Shown here piece by piece: positions 1 through 23,960 of a stretch of 64,000 nt of DNA. Where the stretch lies: contig MU832600.1 in the NCBI GenBank assembly GCA_029204225.1, positions 1-64,000 on the forward strand. Reading direction: 5' to 3'. The position numbers were made by a program, and so were the translations under genes. Position 1 is the stretch's first letter, and every line of letters starts with the position of its first letter. The notes under the pieces are model-generated. The model saw only the letters and a program-made list of their open reading frames with translations. It did not search any database and had not been told where the DNA came from. The DNA is from Diphasiastrum complanatum. Lineage: Eukaryota > Streptophyta > Lycopodiopsida > Lycopodiales > Lycopodiaceae.

Positions 1-2136
1 ATTCTTGACATTTTACAACCACTAAACCCATGAGTTTGTTTTATGGACCCTTTCAATTCCTAATGCCTTGCCAATTAGCACACTACATACTACTATTTTT
101 ATCAGATGTATTTATTTTTGAGCAACACCATATTACAAAGTGTTTCATCAATATTAGGGATAACAAGAGCTAGATAGACATAACGGATTTCCCATGCTCT
201 TCTCTAGCACTATTCTTGTACAATTTAAATTTAGTGTTATTTCTTGAAATTGTTGGTGCTCGAAAGTTGAATTGTTGTTGGGAGGTCAACACAACCATAT
301 TGGCCTTGTCACACTCTCATTCAAACTTTTATTAACCAAGCCTTTAATCAAAATTGTCACTTGCCTTGTTTTGACCTGGATCCCTCGTTCTTCAAGTCAT
401 ATTCAACTTTGGGGGTCATACCCAAATTAACGTAATAACTTGCTTTAAATTGCTTTTTCCTAAATCGTTTTGTGTACCATTCTTGACACCCTTAAAACCA
501 AAGAACATATATTGATGTAAAATCTAGAATGGTGCATGAACGAGTGCAATCTCCATGGAGTCCACCCACAAAGTATCATAACACCAACTCAATCAAGCAT
601 AGCCCTAGATCAAAGCTACGACTACCCATACTTCCATTACCTTTTATTAATTTTCAAATTTCAAACCTAGAGTCACTGTGGAACAGCTTAGGAGTTGGTG
701 TTATGATACTGATTTAGATTGCGACAAGCTTTTCGGGCTTATATAACATTCTCATTAGAAGAGGATATACATCCAAATGGTTTTTTTCATATTGTGATTT
801 AGAATGTGGAGTATTACAATGTAATCTACAAATGCAAAGGCATAAAGAGGCAAATCCAAACAATCGTTGACATTTACAGGTTACTTCACATTTGAGGACA
901 TATGGAGACATACTACTCCACATTGTTCACTTTTTAAGTCACGTTAGCTCCTTCAAAACATGCCTTTGGCTGAAGCTTGAAGTTATGAAATTATACTCTT
1001 CTAAGAAAAATAACAAACAATGGAAATACATTGTTCAATTATAGTGTACATCTCCAAAATGTCAAACTTCATTTGAATTGAATCGGCACTCAAAGGTAAT
1101 CAACAAATGTCGATTAGTGCTAGTTACTATCGAAGAACAAGAAAGCTAGATATTGTCAATCTATAGCCAACAATGCTTCACACACTATTTATGTAACTTT
1201 ATTTTGGCATTATTCAATTAAGAATGAAAGCTTTTCAATCTCCTATGTATTTCATTTATGCACACTACAAAAAGTCTTCTGTTAGATCAATACTACTTCA
1301 ATAGTATTTGTTCAATGTGTATTTTATACAAATAAATCATAATGTATTTGATTGTGCAAAATACAAAGTAACTGATCTACAATGTTGATGTCATGAATAG
1401 TAATCATATTACTACTCAGCATATGAGTTTAATGTGATTGATGTAATCAGAATTGATAGAAACGAAACTCATTGCTGAGTGAGGACTTCTTAGTTGTTGA
1501 GGACCGAAGTCTTGATGTTGTGCTTCTTCTCAAAAAGAGCATGCTACTCATTGATTGTTGAAAGCTTTTTATTGATACAATGAATACGCCGATCTAGTTA
1601 ATCTCAAGTTTCTCTTTACTCTAGTAATAAAAAAAGGCTAAAATACTGCTGAGGAAAGTTGAGATTTTAACAATCATTAAAATTATTGAATTTATGTTCA
1701 TCTACTATCCTTGGGGTTGCCGCCTCATCTCAACATCTGTTGATGACCAGACAAGTATTTCATTTCTAATCTTTACTGGTAAATCCATCATAATGCCCAT
1801 TTACACCAGATTAACTTCTTGGCACACTTTGTGGGGAATGACATTCATTTATACTATGTTTTTTAATATTTGTTGATTTGCATGCCAAGAAAAGAACATC
1901 TTCACACTAAGCTTGAATTTTTAAAAGATAGCCTGTATACATACATGTATAGCACCTTCATGGATAATTCCAGGTGGTAAAACAGCAATTTTTAGCACAC
2001 AATATTTGGTGGACGCTTACATTGGAGATCTTCAGCATTCTTTGATGTCTTGCAAACTTAGGTACTTGGAAACAGGAAACTTTTAACTGCAACAAAAGGA
2101 GCAAAGATCACTTGTTCTTGTTTCTATACACTCCTT
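1..2136. other. Intergenic, no gene recognised
   Basis: AT-rich sequence with only short spurious open frames. The one structural element noted is a perfect 19-bp inverted repeat, 572-590 and 692-710, separated by 101 bp. Confidence 0.6.
572..710. repeat. 19-bp inverted repeat pair
   Basis: AGTATCATAACACCAACTC at 572-590 is exactly complementary to 692-710. The 101-bp interior shows no further pairing. It may be a small foldback element or chance association of two repeat ends. Confidence 0.6.
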
Positions 2137-2835
2137 CTTAGAAGCCCGTTCCGACCAAAATGGGTCGGAACGTTCCGTCCCGTACGTTTCGGAACGTACT
2201 GGGTCGGAACGATTATTAAAAATCAAAATACATGTGTTAAACTGGCCGCATCTTCGTTCTTCTTTGTAATACACTGAGGGACGCTCATGCTGGCACCTCT
2301 ACGACCAGGTCTGGTACCAACGGACAATACAACGGGGATCACTAATATATGAAATCCTGTTTGCTTGTCTGAAGGATTTCATAGATATTCAAATTTTGTT
2401 ACATTCAATCCCTTTGCTTCTAATAACGTTACATTCTATATTTTTTGAAGAATTTAGAGTAAGAAAGTCTGCAACAAAAATATCTACGTTTGGGTTAGCA
2501 TGCTTTCTGGAGGATGTATTCTGAGCATGTTGCAACGGGGATCATCTATGAAATCCTTCAGACAAGCAAATACTTCGCACGCAGGTTTTCTGTTGAGCAA
2601 GTGATTGCGTTCATCTCTGACAGTCAAACAATCATCCTGCCCATCAACTCCACGGATTAGCTACCCAGCAATCCAAATCTGGGTTGATTTTCCTGCAAAC
2701 ACTTGATTATATAGCTTTCAGTCTTTGTTAAAAACGGAACGTATTATTTTTTAAATTTTTTTGGTGAAGTTCCGGAACGGAACGCGTTCTGGAAAGCGTT
2801 CCAGAACGCGTTCTATTCCGGAACGGGCAACTAAG
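2137..2835. mobile_element. hAT-like MITE with hairpin subterminal repeats
   Basis: The ends are imperfect inverted repeats of CTTAG-NN-GCCCGTTCCG type (left CTTAGAAGCCCGTTCC; right the reverse complement of CTTAGTTGCCCGTTCC). Flanks CACTCCTT and CACTCGAC share their first five bases, possibly a decayed 8-bp target duplication. Subterminal parts are packed with GTTCC/GGAAC palindromes; 2769-2824 folds into near-perfect arms. No transposase is visible. It lies about 100 bp past the S-formylglutathione hydrolase stop codon. Length (699 bp) and end pattern suggest hAT; superfamily assignment is inference. Confidence 0.55.
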
Positions 2836-2940
2836 CACTCGACGCGCATTTTGGAAGAAGAGGATTTGGACCTTCGGTATAATGTGAACACAATATCAGG
2901 ACTAAAGAGGAGCTCTGACCAATTTATTTGTTGTTTCCCA

Positions 2941-14823
<11,883 letters not shown>

Positions 14824-14829
14824 CTATTC

Positions 14830-15072
14830 CAACAGGATTGTCAAATTCAAAGTTAGTTTGTCGTGGAACAACTAGCAACTAGTAAAAATGACAATGGAAC
14901 ATCCAATCATGTACAAATCCTAAAAATCATGAAAACCTCTAAATATTATATTTTAAGGATGCTAAACACTAATATATGATTGATTGATGCCAGAAAAAGT
15001 CCCAAGCTCAAGCTCTTCATTAATGGTTGCTCACCTATGGATTAACTTTAGCATAGTCATTTATTTCTAACA
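14830..15072 (-). repeat. 3' LTR remnant of the copia relic
   Basis: The LTR begins TGTTAGAAATAA at 15072 on the minus strand and must end before the host splice acceptor at 14824-14825, so it is at most about 240 bp. Its exact end was not determined. Confidence 0.5.
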
Positions 15073-16415
15073 CCCTCCTTAAATGACAATGCAAAAATCT
15101 GAAATCTTCACTATGTAATAAAGCCAACACATGGTATTAAATTTAAAGCTTTGCATAAAGCTTCAATTTGAATCTAGGCAATGCCTTAGTGAAGAGGTCT
15201 GCAGGTACACTTCCTCATTGAGATCACCATTGAGGAATGTTGTCTTTATGTCAAGTTGCCGCAAACGCCAACCAAAATGGGCAGCCAAAGAGGTTACTAC
15301 CCTCACGGTACGTCATCCGAGCAGTAGGAGAAAAATTCTCCTCATAATCAACCCCCTTTTGCTGAGCATAGCCTTTGGCAACAAGCCTTGCCTTGTACCT
15401 TTCAATGGTACCATCTGCCTTATACTTGATTTTGTATACCCATTTAGAACCGATTGCCCTCTTTCCATGAGGAAGATCAACAAGAACCCAAATCTGGTTC
15501 TTCATGAGTGAGTCATACTCGTCTTGCATCGCATCCTCCCAACATTTTACTCCCTGGGCCTGCTTATAAAAAACAAGTTTTTCCGCAACATCTCCATGAG
15601 ATGTAAGAGCAAAATTTGAAAAATCAACTTAGTCCCCTGATTTTGTAGAGGCACGTGTCTTTCCATGATAAAATGGACTTACTTTGCTATCCCGCAAAGT
15701 CGACAATAGCCACCGTGGGACTGTTTTCGGCTGTCCAACAGCCATGTCTCTTTTTGCAATTCGTTGTCCAAGATCTTCCGACACTGCACTTGGCTGTCCA
15801 AGATCTTCCAAAACTGGTCCTTGTTGTCCAACAGTTCCTGCAGGCTGATTTTGAGCAACAATGGGCGGTTCTTGATGAATATTAGACTCTAAACTTGATG
15901 AGGTATTGGGCAGTTTGAAACTGGTTGATTGTTGTCCCTTATCTCCATAAATAGAAGACGCTACCAAATCTGGAAAAAGTTCAACATTCACACTATGTGG
16001 GCTGTCCCCCTTCAAGATATGAGTTGGGGCCATATCTAATGAATTCTTTTCATCAAAATGCACATCACGACTAACAATAATCTTGTTAGTGCTCAAATTG
16101 AACAGCCTATAGCCTTTGCTTTCACTACTATAGCCAACAAAAATGCATTTAACTCCTTTATCCTCAAGCTTACGAAGTTTATCCGGAACAAAAGCATAAG
16201 CTGTACAACCAAAAATGCAAAAGTGGGAGATTGAAGGCTTCTTCCCATATCAAACTTCATAAGGAGTTAATACTTTCAATGCTTTAGTAAGACAACGATT
16301 GCTTACGTATGTTGCCGTTAAAACCGCTTCAACCCAAAACTTGTGAGGCAGCCCCTTTGCTTTGAGTATGCAAAGAGCCATCTCCATAAGTGTGCGATTC
16401 TTTCGCTCGGCATTT
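15072..16415 (-). pseudogene. Internally deleted Ty1/copia pol
   Basis: On the minus strand, integrase pieces come first: AERKNRTL-type motif, KFWVEAV and FGCTAYAF (about 16415-16100). A Gln/Pro-rich linker follows (16096-15629), then the start of reverse transcriptase ([32 protein letters not shown]) to about 15200. The frame then jumps straight to the terminal ADLFTKALP block, so most of reverse transcriptase and RNase H is deleted. A purine tract AAGGAGGG and a TGTTAG LTR start follow at 15072. Stops and frameshifts make it non-functional. Confidence 0.85.
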
Positions 16416-16920
16416 TGTATCCAAAATCAATTGATTGTAAAAAAAAGCATTGACTACTTGAACACATATATGTACATTCTCACATTGTTGAGGAAAAGCA
16501 AATGTATCCCTTTTTGTTATGTTCAAAGCTTGGTGGAGCCAATGGCAAAATAGCCTCTCATCTTTCCTCACAATTACACTAGCATCGTTATAGATGACTT
16601 TAAACCATTTTACATCAAATATGAAAAAGTTGAATGGCCTAATTCCAACTTCCAAGATGTCATTGACTGTCCCACAATAATCAAGTTGCGAAAAGTGTAG
16701 ATTGGTGTCAGCCATGCTTGCTCGACTCACTTGAGTAAAATTTGCCATGACTCCCACAATCATATGTGTTTGAGATTTCAACTAGTTTGATCAATTCGGT
16801 CATATTTGTTTATTTGGCATTGAGAGGCTCTATATCTTTGTGATTTCTTTTTGGAAACATTTGTTGTATTTAGTGCTTTTGCATTAGAAAAGGTTAAAAG
16901 AGAAGGATTTGTCATTGCAA
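16416..16920. other. Boundary between opposing copia fragments
   Basis: No domain recognised. It separates the minus-strand pol relic from the plus-strand gag fragment that starts at 16922 and probably contains the leader of the latter. Confidence 0.4.
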
Positions 16921-16921
16921 C

Positions 16922-17287
16922 ATGGCTACATCAAGTGGATCCATGCTGGAAAGCAATGATAGGCTTACCTCAAGCAACTACTCTACATGGAAGGAGAGGA
17001 TGCAATCACTTCTTGAAATGCATGAGTTGATGGATATTGTTGTAGGGTTGGAGGAGAGACCACCCTTGATTCAGTAAGATCAAGTGAGGTATGACAAGAG
17101 AGCTAAGAAAGCTCTACACATGATCAAGATGAATATTACCAATGAGCTACTCAAGGAGATTGGTAAGTGCAATTCATCTCGAGAGGCTTGGGAAGCTTTG
17201 AAGAAGCTTTATGAATCCAAGTCTACTTCTAGAGTGTTGACTCTAAGAAGCAAATCTTTCAAAGTACTCAAAAGAAAGAAGAGCTAA
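16922..17287 (+). pseudogene. Ty1/copia gag N-terminus
   Basis: It starts MATSSGSML and has the typical SNYSTWKERMQSLLE motif followed by REAWEALKKLYESKS and SRVLTLRSK. There is one in-frame TAA (after PPLIQ) and the frame ends after KRKKS. The downstream two-thirds of gag, the zinc knuckle and pol are absent. It is most similar in layout to the gag at 32418. Confidence 0.8.
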
Positions 17288-19431
17288 GAATCGATCTACG
17301 AATGATGTGATGCTGGTATGAAGTGACTCACCTACGTGGAAACATATTGATGAGTTATGGTCCGAGTTCAAAAAAGAACCTCATGATTTAAGGTTCTTTT
17401 TTGAAAACATATAAAGTTTCCAATTAAAAAAAAAATTCACCTAGGAGCAAACACACTCTACAAGCTCATAAAAAAAGAAAGTTATATATATTGATGGATT
17501 TCTCTTTAGTAGGCAAATGTAAAATTGTAAAAGTCATCTATCTTGAGGTTTGGGGTCCTCTTTCAAAACTAAGTAATCAGGCCAATTTTGGAAGTTGATT
17601 AGCTCGTGGTGATATAGGCTAGTGACACTTGGCTTGACGCTAGAGGCTGTGTGACATAGCACCTCTTGATTCTATTTGTCAATTTGGGCCAATCATATTG
17701 TGAGGTGCACCAAAATGGTCCAATCAATTTAAGAGGTGTCATGTAGGAGGTCCAACCATTGTAAGAGGTGGTGATCTTAGGGGTCCAACCGAAATGCTTC
17801 ATTACCACACTCTTGGATCTTGAGGTACTACTAGAGAGAGTGAGGAAGAATCAACACTTAGTTTATTGAATCTAGATCTTGATGTAGCAAGCACCAACAT
17901 TTAGTTTTTGGTGATATTCTCTCTCTCTACCCGAGAGCTCTTTGTTGTATTCTCTCTCTACCCAAAAGCAAGCCAAATCTATACTTAGTTTTTTTCATGG
18001 AAAGTGTCCTTTAATTATGTGTGATGAATAGTTGATGATTGATGCACGTACAAAGTGTTGTTGCCTTAGATTTTGAGGTAGTATGCTTGTATCTCAATCT
18101 AGATTGATCTATGTGCAATCACACACATCTTAGGACATCATTCACATTGTTTGAGAATTCCTCACACGTTTGAAAAGTTTTGAATTACACATGTTTGGGA
18201 GTTCCCTAAAGTGTGATTATGATCTCCTAATACTTGGTGATTTGCACAAAGATCAAGCATAGATTGATAATCAAGTTCTATCTCAAAAAACTAAGGCAAG
18301 AGCATGCATATATCAATCATACAAGTACATTCAAATGTGTGGATACCTGTCAAAGAAAAAACTAAGCGTGAAAAAGCCTTGCTCTCAAGTAGAGAGAGAA
18401 ACCAACAATCAACTCTTGAATAGGGAGAGAAAACCAATTTGACTCAAAATGTAGCAAATCTCAACTCCAAAAACTCAAGTACAAATGATCCTATCATGTT
18501 CTCTAATAGGAACTAGAGGTAGAGGGTGCTTGATTTTCATTGAAACCCTTTTTATGCTCCTCCAAATTTGATTGGTTGAGGAGTCCTCAAACTTGATTGG
18601 ACCAAATTGATGGAAATCTCACTTTTGATTGGTCACTAGATCTCATGCCAACACATAGGAATGAGTCACACATTCAACCTCATTCTGACACTTATAGCAA
18701 ACCTAACTAGCTCGAGCCACATCATATGCTACTTTTGGCCTAATACAAATTTTTTTATCAAATTTTTTTATCAAACCCCTAGACTCTGTTGGAAATTAAG
18801 TTCACAGTCTTCCCCTTGGTGATACTATTTTCTATTTCAAGATTTTTCCTGCACATTTATGATCACTGATCTAGGATCAATGCAACCGCTTTTGGTTCTA
18901 TGTCTGCTCATCTGATACTTGCGTGAATTACAAAATTTAGATAGTAGCACTATTTGAAGGACGACTATGTTGGCATTAGGGGATATTAGAACTCAAAATG
19001 GGTCCTTTGTCAAGATGTTTTTTTTTTACTTCGCACGCTTTCAACGCTTATGTGTCCCAATCAATGGTGTCCATCTGCAACGAACTATAACAATAGTTGA
19101 CGAGACAGAAATTGTTTTTGCCTTTTCCGACCAAACTTTCGTAATTTTCAAAAATCTCGCTGAGCAAAACAACCGATTGTGATTGGACCACAGTTACTGC
19201 CCGAATACTCTTCTGATACCCATCCTTGTACACTCAAGGTTGATTTGAAGTCAATAGTTGTAACTGTAGTTAGCTAATCCTTGTAGTTTAGGGACTTCTC
19301 TATACCTCTCACTCTCTTCATTCTCTCTGTTCTTATCTTCCATAGACATATTTTGGATTGTCATTCGTAGGTATAACTCTCATTCTCTTCATTCTCTATG
19401 TTCTCAGCTTGCGTAGACATGTTTTGGACTA
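17288..19431. other. Non-coding, no gene recognised
   Basis: AT-rich with interrupted CT-rich patches near 17920-17960 and duplicated phrases around CTCTCTCTACCC. Nothing further is supported. Confidence 0.4.
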
Positions 19432-20109
19432 ATGGCTACACATAGTTGGAGACCAAGAGGAACCATTGATGCAATCAATATTTGCCATGAAAAAAATGCA
19501 GAAGATCAATGGATAACAGGAATATATCATAAATATCAATGGATCTTGATGCATCCTTCCTCAAAAGGATCTTTCCGGAAAAGAAAAAAAATGGATAACA
19601 CCTATAGAAGTTCTTTTGGCAGGATAATGGATGTCAAAGTATCAACCCCCGGTCAATCTATTACAGGAATTTTAGTTTAGCATGCTTATCTTCACAAAGA
19701 GCTCAACATTCAGGATTTGAATCCAAATGATAGAAGAAAATGCAATTGTAAGTATACGATTAGTATGTACATATTCAGATTAAATTTCTTTAGTATTAGC
19801 ATTTTCAATATATTAATTTTTTCTTACGATATTTTTGTTGGTTTTGCATATTTGTATCCATCAAATTTTGTTGAATGACAATCAATTTAATCGATTGCAG
19901 GAATAACTGATGTCATACATTCTGATATTAGTATTTTACAATATAAAAGTCGTTCTCTAGAATTCCTTTTAGAGTCGAGTTTTATTAATGATCACACCTA
20001 TATTCTTGATAAAAATGGTTTAGTGGGTAAATTAGAGCCATATCCTCTATCAAATTTTTTGAGTGAGGAATGGATTTATCTAGATTCAGCAATTTCAGAA
20101 AGTTTTTGA
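19432..20109 (+). pseudogene. Unidentified split gene fragment
   Basis: The first block, 19432-19746, starts MATHSWRPRGTIDAIN and runs to DRRKCN with one in-frame TAG after QSITGILV. A GTAAGTA donor near 19748 and a TTGCAG acceptor near 19901 bound a 153-bp AT-rich intron. The second block, to 20109, contains ITDVIHSDISILQYKSRSL and GLVGKLEPYPLSNFLSEEW and ends at TGA. Joining at these sites creates a stop, so the copy is probably dead or the junction is wrong. I do not recognise the family; the composition is more host-like than retroelement-like. Confidence 0.4.
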
Positions 20110-21427
20110 TCTAGACATTATATGGATATGTAGAGTATATTAAAATGTGGCACTGGTTCAAAGAATAATAGACTAAGTTGGTATCTACTCTCTATAGACT
20201 CTCTATCACTAGAACTTGCCTCTACTTGTAAAAGTGCTTTGAGTGTTTTTACTTGAACATAGTGACTTCATGGCTTCTTGAACGAGGCTTTGCCTACGTG
20301 GTGGAGAGAGAGGAAGAGAGTTGGAGAGGTGAATTCCAAGCATCACAAGGAAATGGAATGTTCGAGGAGAAATGTTTGCATGTAAACGATGTGGCACAAG
20401 GACTTAGAACATGCCTACATGCAACCAAAATGTCTTTTTCATGTGAGTGGATAAGGGTAGGTAGTTAACAATGCCCCCTCCCTTACCCTGCACAGTCCTT
20501 TTATCTCGACTTTGACCATTTATATTTGTCATGGACTTTCCACCAATGGTTGCCTTGTATGTTGGTGGAGAAATCCCAGCCAAGAGTAGATGCATCGTTG
20601 AAAAATCTAGCCTCCAAGTACCCTAGAATGTGCTCTAATACTATGTCATGAACTCAAACGCAAAATTAGGATTGCATTAAGCCCAAATAAATTGTAAAAA
20701 ATAAAGCAAACGATATTCTCCAACCAAGGATATCATTGGCCCAAGCGTGGTGTTGTGAAGTGGTGTAGCGTGCTTGGGTTAGGCTTGCCCAGTTCCATGC
20801 CATGCATGGATGAAGACATAGGCCTTTCCCTAGGCCAAAGGCCTATTTAAACATATGAAAAACACCAATAATATTGAAAGAACGTCAAATATGGTCAATA
20901 GTTGATCCACAAAAGAAAGAGCAATGAGTTTGCCTACAATGAACTCGAGCATGATCAAAACATAGGCTATGCAATGAATGCCTTTGCTTCTTGTTTATAT
21001 CCTTATTGAATTAGGAAATGAAACTTCTTGTAAGTTCAGTTTCCTCTCAATGTGAGATGCCAACAAATATTAGGTTGCTTGAATGTCATATGTCAAACAT
21101 TGAAACAATCAAAGATTGCAGTCTCCACTACTATAATGAACAAAAACTAAACTAGCGTAATTCTTAAAAAATGTCTGCTGAACTTCTGAAAATGATCTAT
21201 GGTATGTCCTTCTCATGCGTTGTTGGGGTTGTAAATTGACAAATAAACATTACATGAGCCTACAAAGATACATAGAAATTTTTTTTCTAGAAAACATCCT
21301 CCAACCCCTTCATATTTCTCTCTTTGTTTACAAAGCAACATTCAAACAAGTATTGGAGTTTTTTCCAAGACCAGGTGCAATAGCCTATACAAAACTTAAA
21401 ATGGTTGATGCAGAGGTAGATTTATTT

Positions 21428-21597
21428 AATATCGGTTCTCAACACGCGCTTGTAGTATTTTTTGATTTCCATATTATATCGTGCGCACTGATCCAATATT
21501 TCATTAATATTTAGCTGATATCGGTTCGATGCGCGCTTGTAGCCTTTGTAGATTTCCATATCATCTCGTGCGCATTGATCCGATATTCCATTAAGTT
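21428..21597. repeat. Diverged tandem duplication, about 85-bp unit
   Basis: Two adjacent copies share ATATCGGTTC, GCGCTTGTAG, GATTTCCATAT, TCGTGCGCA and GATCC, with several substitutions between copies. Confidence 0.7.
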
Positions 21598-22717
21598 GAA
21601 ATTTTGTTTTCTAACTTTCGTAAATATTTGAACACTACAGTCCTCCCAGCAAGTTGATTTTGTTAGTTGTGGGTGGTATATGGTATATAGTGCCAAATAT
21701 TTTTTCAATTGGCTTGCACTACAAGATAAACTTCTGAATCTGCTAGAGGTAATCTATTAATTGTAAATCATAATCAGATATTCATAATTCTCAATAACAT
21801 ATTTTTGATTAATAACATATCCTTGTGTTTTTGTTTTTTGTACTTCAAATGCCAGCAGGTCTTCCCAATGGAGGTAATGGAGTATGAGAGAATAAAACTT
21901 TTGATCGAAAATGGTTCGTTCAGTAATGCAGTTTGGGATTGAAGAACAATTCTTGATTTGAGATGATAGGGGCGTGAAAAGATGGTTTAATGGCAACATC
22001 ACATGGTGGTAATTGCAATAAAAGTACAAAAGTTTTTACATCCTCAATCATATATGCTGCTTTTTTTTTTTTAATGTTTTCCCTTGTCTAGCATAATGTA
22101 CAACCAAATAATTTTTCAAACACTTGTTTGTGTGCATATCACACATCATGCACTACTTTCAATTATCTTGCACCAGTTTTCTTTTCTACTAGCATGGCAT
22201 TTCCCCGTCTCCTGTATCCTGATTCTTAATTATTGTTTCATGTATCCAGGGGTCCTTGTTTTCTTCGAATGAGAAACGGTTCTTAAAATTGTGACTTAGG
22301 TCACCCTTTGGGAAACTTGTGCAAATACAGATTGCACATGCATTTGATTGCACTCCCTCTATGTCTGTACATCCTTTGAATAGTTCTTTGTTGTCTATAC
22401 CATCTCCTTCCATTACTTCTCTGCTCAAATTTGAAGACAATCGTCTTTTTGCACTAATCATCCACTTCCATATATTGCTGATCGAGTTACTTTGTCATGT
22501 TTTAGTTTTGGTCACTAGTCATCCCTTTGTTTATGTATCTAGTTCCTTATGCATTCTCTATTCCATTATTCTTCACTCGTGCTACCATTGCTAACTTCTA
22601 TTACCTGTAAGTACGTTGTGGATTCTTTTTTAGCAACTCAAATGCTAAATGTAGTCTTTCTTAAAATTGTTCTTTCATAATGAGTTTGTATACTACAAAC
22701 TTAAGTGTGTTTGAAGC

Positions 22718-22762
22718 ATAGTTGCCTATTCGAGATTGCGTTCCGTTTTGGAACGGGCCTTA
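22718..22762. mobile_element. Possible third hAT-like end
   Basis: CATAGTTGCCTATTCG followed by GTTCCGTTTTGGAACGGG resembles the ends at 2137 and 5452, with more changes. It adjoins the truncated copia gag-protease fragment that starts near 22976. Confidence 0.35.
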
Positions 22763-22975
22763 ATCTCTTCTCTTAAGTACGTACTAATTTTTTTAGCGAT
22801 AGCTCCCTCAGTCATCCCAAAATTCGTACTGTCCCAAAAACATACGGTACAATCCCTCCTCATGTGGCTAGCACTTAGAGCAACATCAATCCTCATTCCT
22901 ACCAAATCAGGTTGGAACATATTGCTACAAAACGAATTTAAATACTTTAAAAATGCAGCAGCCAACTTCTATGGA

Positions 22976-23960
22976 ACATAAAGCACATTTTTAATGTACT
23001 TTTCTTCACCATTAGGCAGAATGATGGCTACAATTCCAATTCCATGAACAGAATAAGATGCATTATCCGCACATTGTACCTTGCTTCCATTTTGCACTTT
23101 CACTAATTTAGTCTTTGCAAGAAGTCATATGACGAGTAGCACCACTATCAATCACCCATTCAATGGGCTGAAAATCAGCAACTTGCAAAATAGAACCTGA
23201 ATTCCTCATAGACGTAGAAGTACTAGTAGAAGCAATATTAGACACAAAAGCATAGTCTTGGTTAAAGAGATCATCACTAGCTTCAAGCTCTTGCTCCAAA
23301 GTAGCAAGTGAAGCACTAGTATCAATTCCTTTACTCTCCTCTTTCGCAAGCTTCTTCTTACAATCCTTGATGAAGGGACCATACTTCTTGCAATAATGGC
23401 ACTTTCCTTTCTTCTTTTGAGTGTTGACATTTTGACCTCGAATGGGCTTTTGCTCATCCTTGGAAGGAGGCTTCCCCTTTCCTTTTGACTTGCCTTTGCC
23501 TTTGCCTTTCATGAAGAAAGCTTGATCTTGTTGAGTATCACCCGCAAAGTTTTGCCTCGTTTGCTCCTCTTGAAGAAGCAACCCAACAAGTTCATCAAAG
23601 GAGAGTTGATGTCCCCTAAGAGAGATACTCAAAGATGAAACAAATAGAAGATAAGAGGAAGGTAATGAGTTGAGAGTAATGGAAACAAATTGATCATCCT
23701 CAATTATCTCATCAATATTGAGAAGCTCCTCACGAAGATCCTTGATCTTCGTCAAGTGATTGGTCACTTGATCCCCTTCTTGCATCTTCAACATAGAAAT
23801 TTAATTTCGGAGATACACCACTCTTGCTGGATTTTTGACCCCATACATCATATTAAGTGTTTTCCAAACTCTTTTAGATGTCTTACAAGATCTAATATGA
23901 GGTAAAATAGATCTTTTCATAGCAAGAGCAACCATTGAATGTGCTTGTCCCTTCTATCCC
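22976..23960 (-). pseudogene. Ty1/copia gag-protease fragment
   Basis: The minus strand encodes the gag middle (TKIKDLREELLNIDEII, SFDELVGLLLQEEQT), a Lys/Gly-rich basic segment, a zinc knuckle CHYCKKYGPFIKDC in which the usual His is Pro, and the protease signature WVIDSGATRHMTS near 23120. It continues after a stop to GIGIVAI...KNVLYVP and ends abruptly near 22980. The N-terminal gag part to about 23960 is frameshifted. No LTR was recognised next to it. Confidence 0.85.

Larger units (their letters stand above)
20110..22975. other. Repeat-derived sequence with a decayed LTR/primer site
   Basis: Near 20633-20646, GTGCTCTAATACTATGTC reads on the minus strand like an LTR end plus a degenerate TGGTATCAGAGC primer site, so a minus-strand element once had its 5' LTR to the right. 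No gag follows. At 21310-21430 an open stretch (VYKATFKQVLEFFPRPG) is not recognised. Confidence 0.35.
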
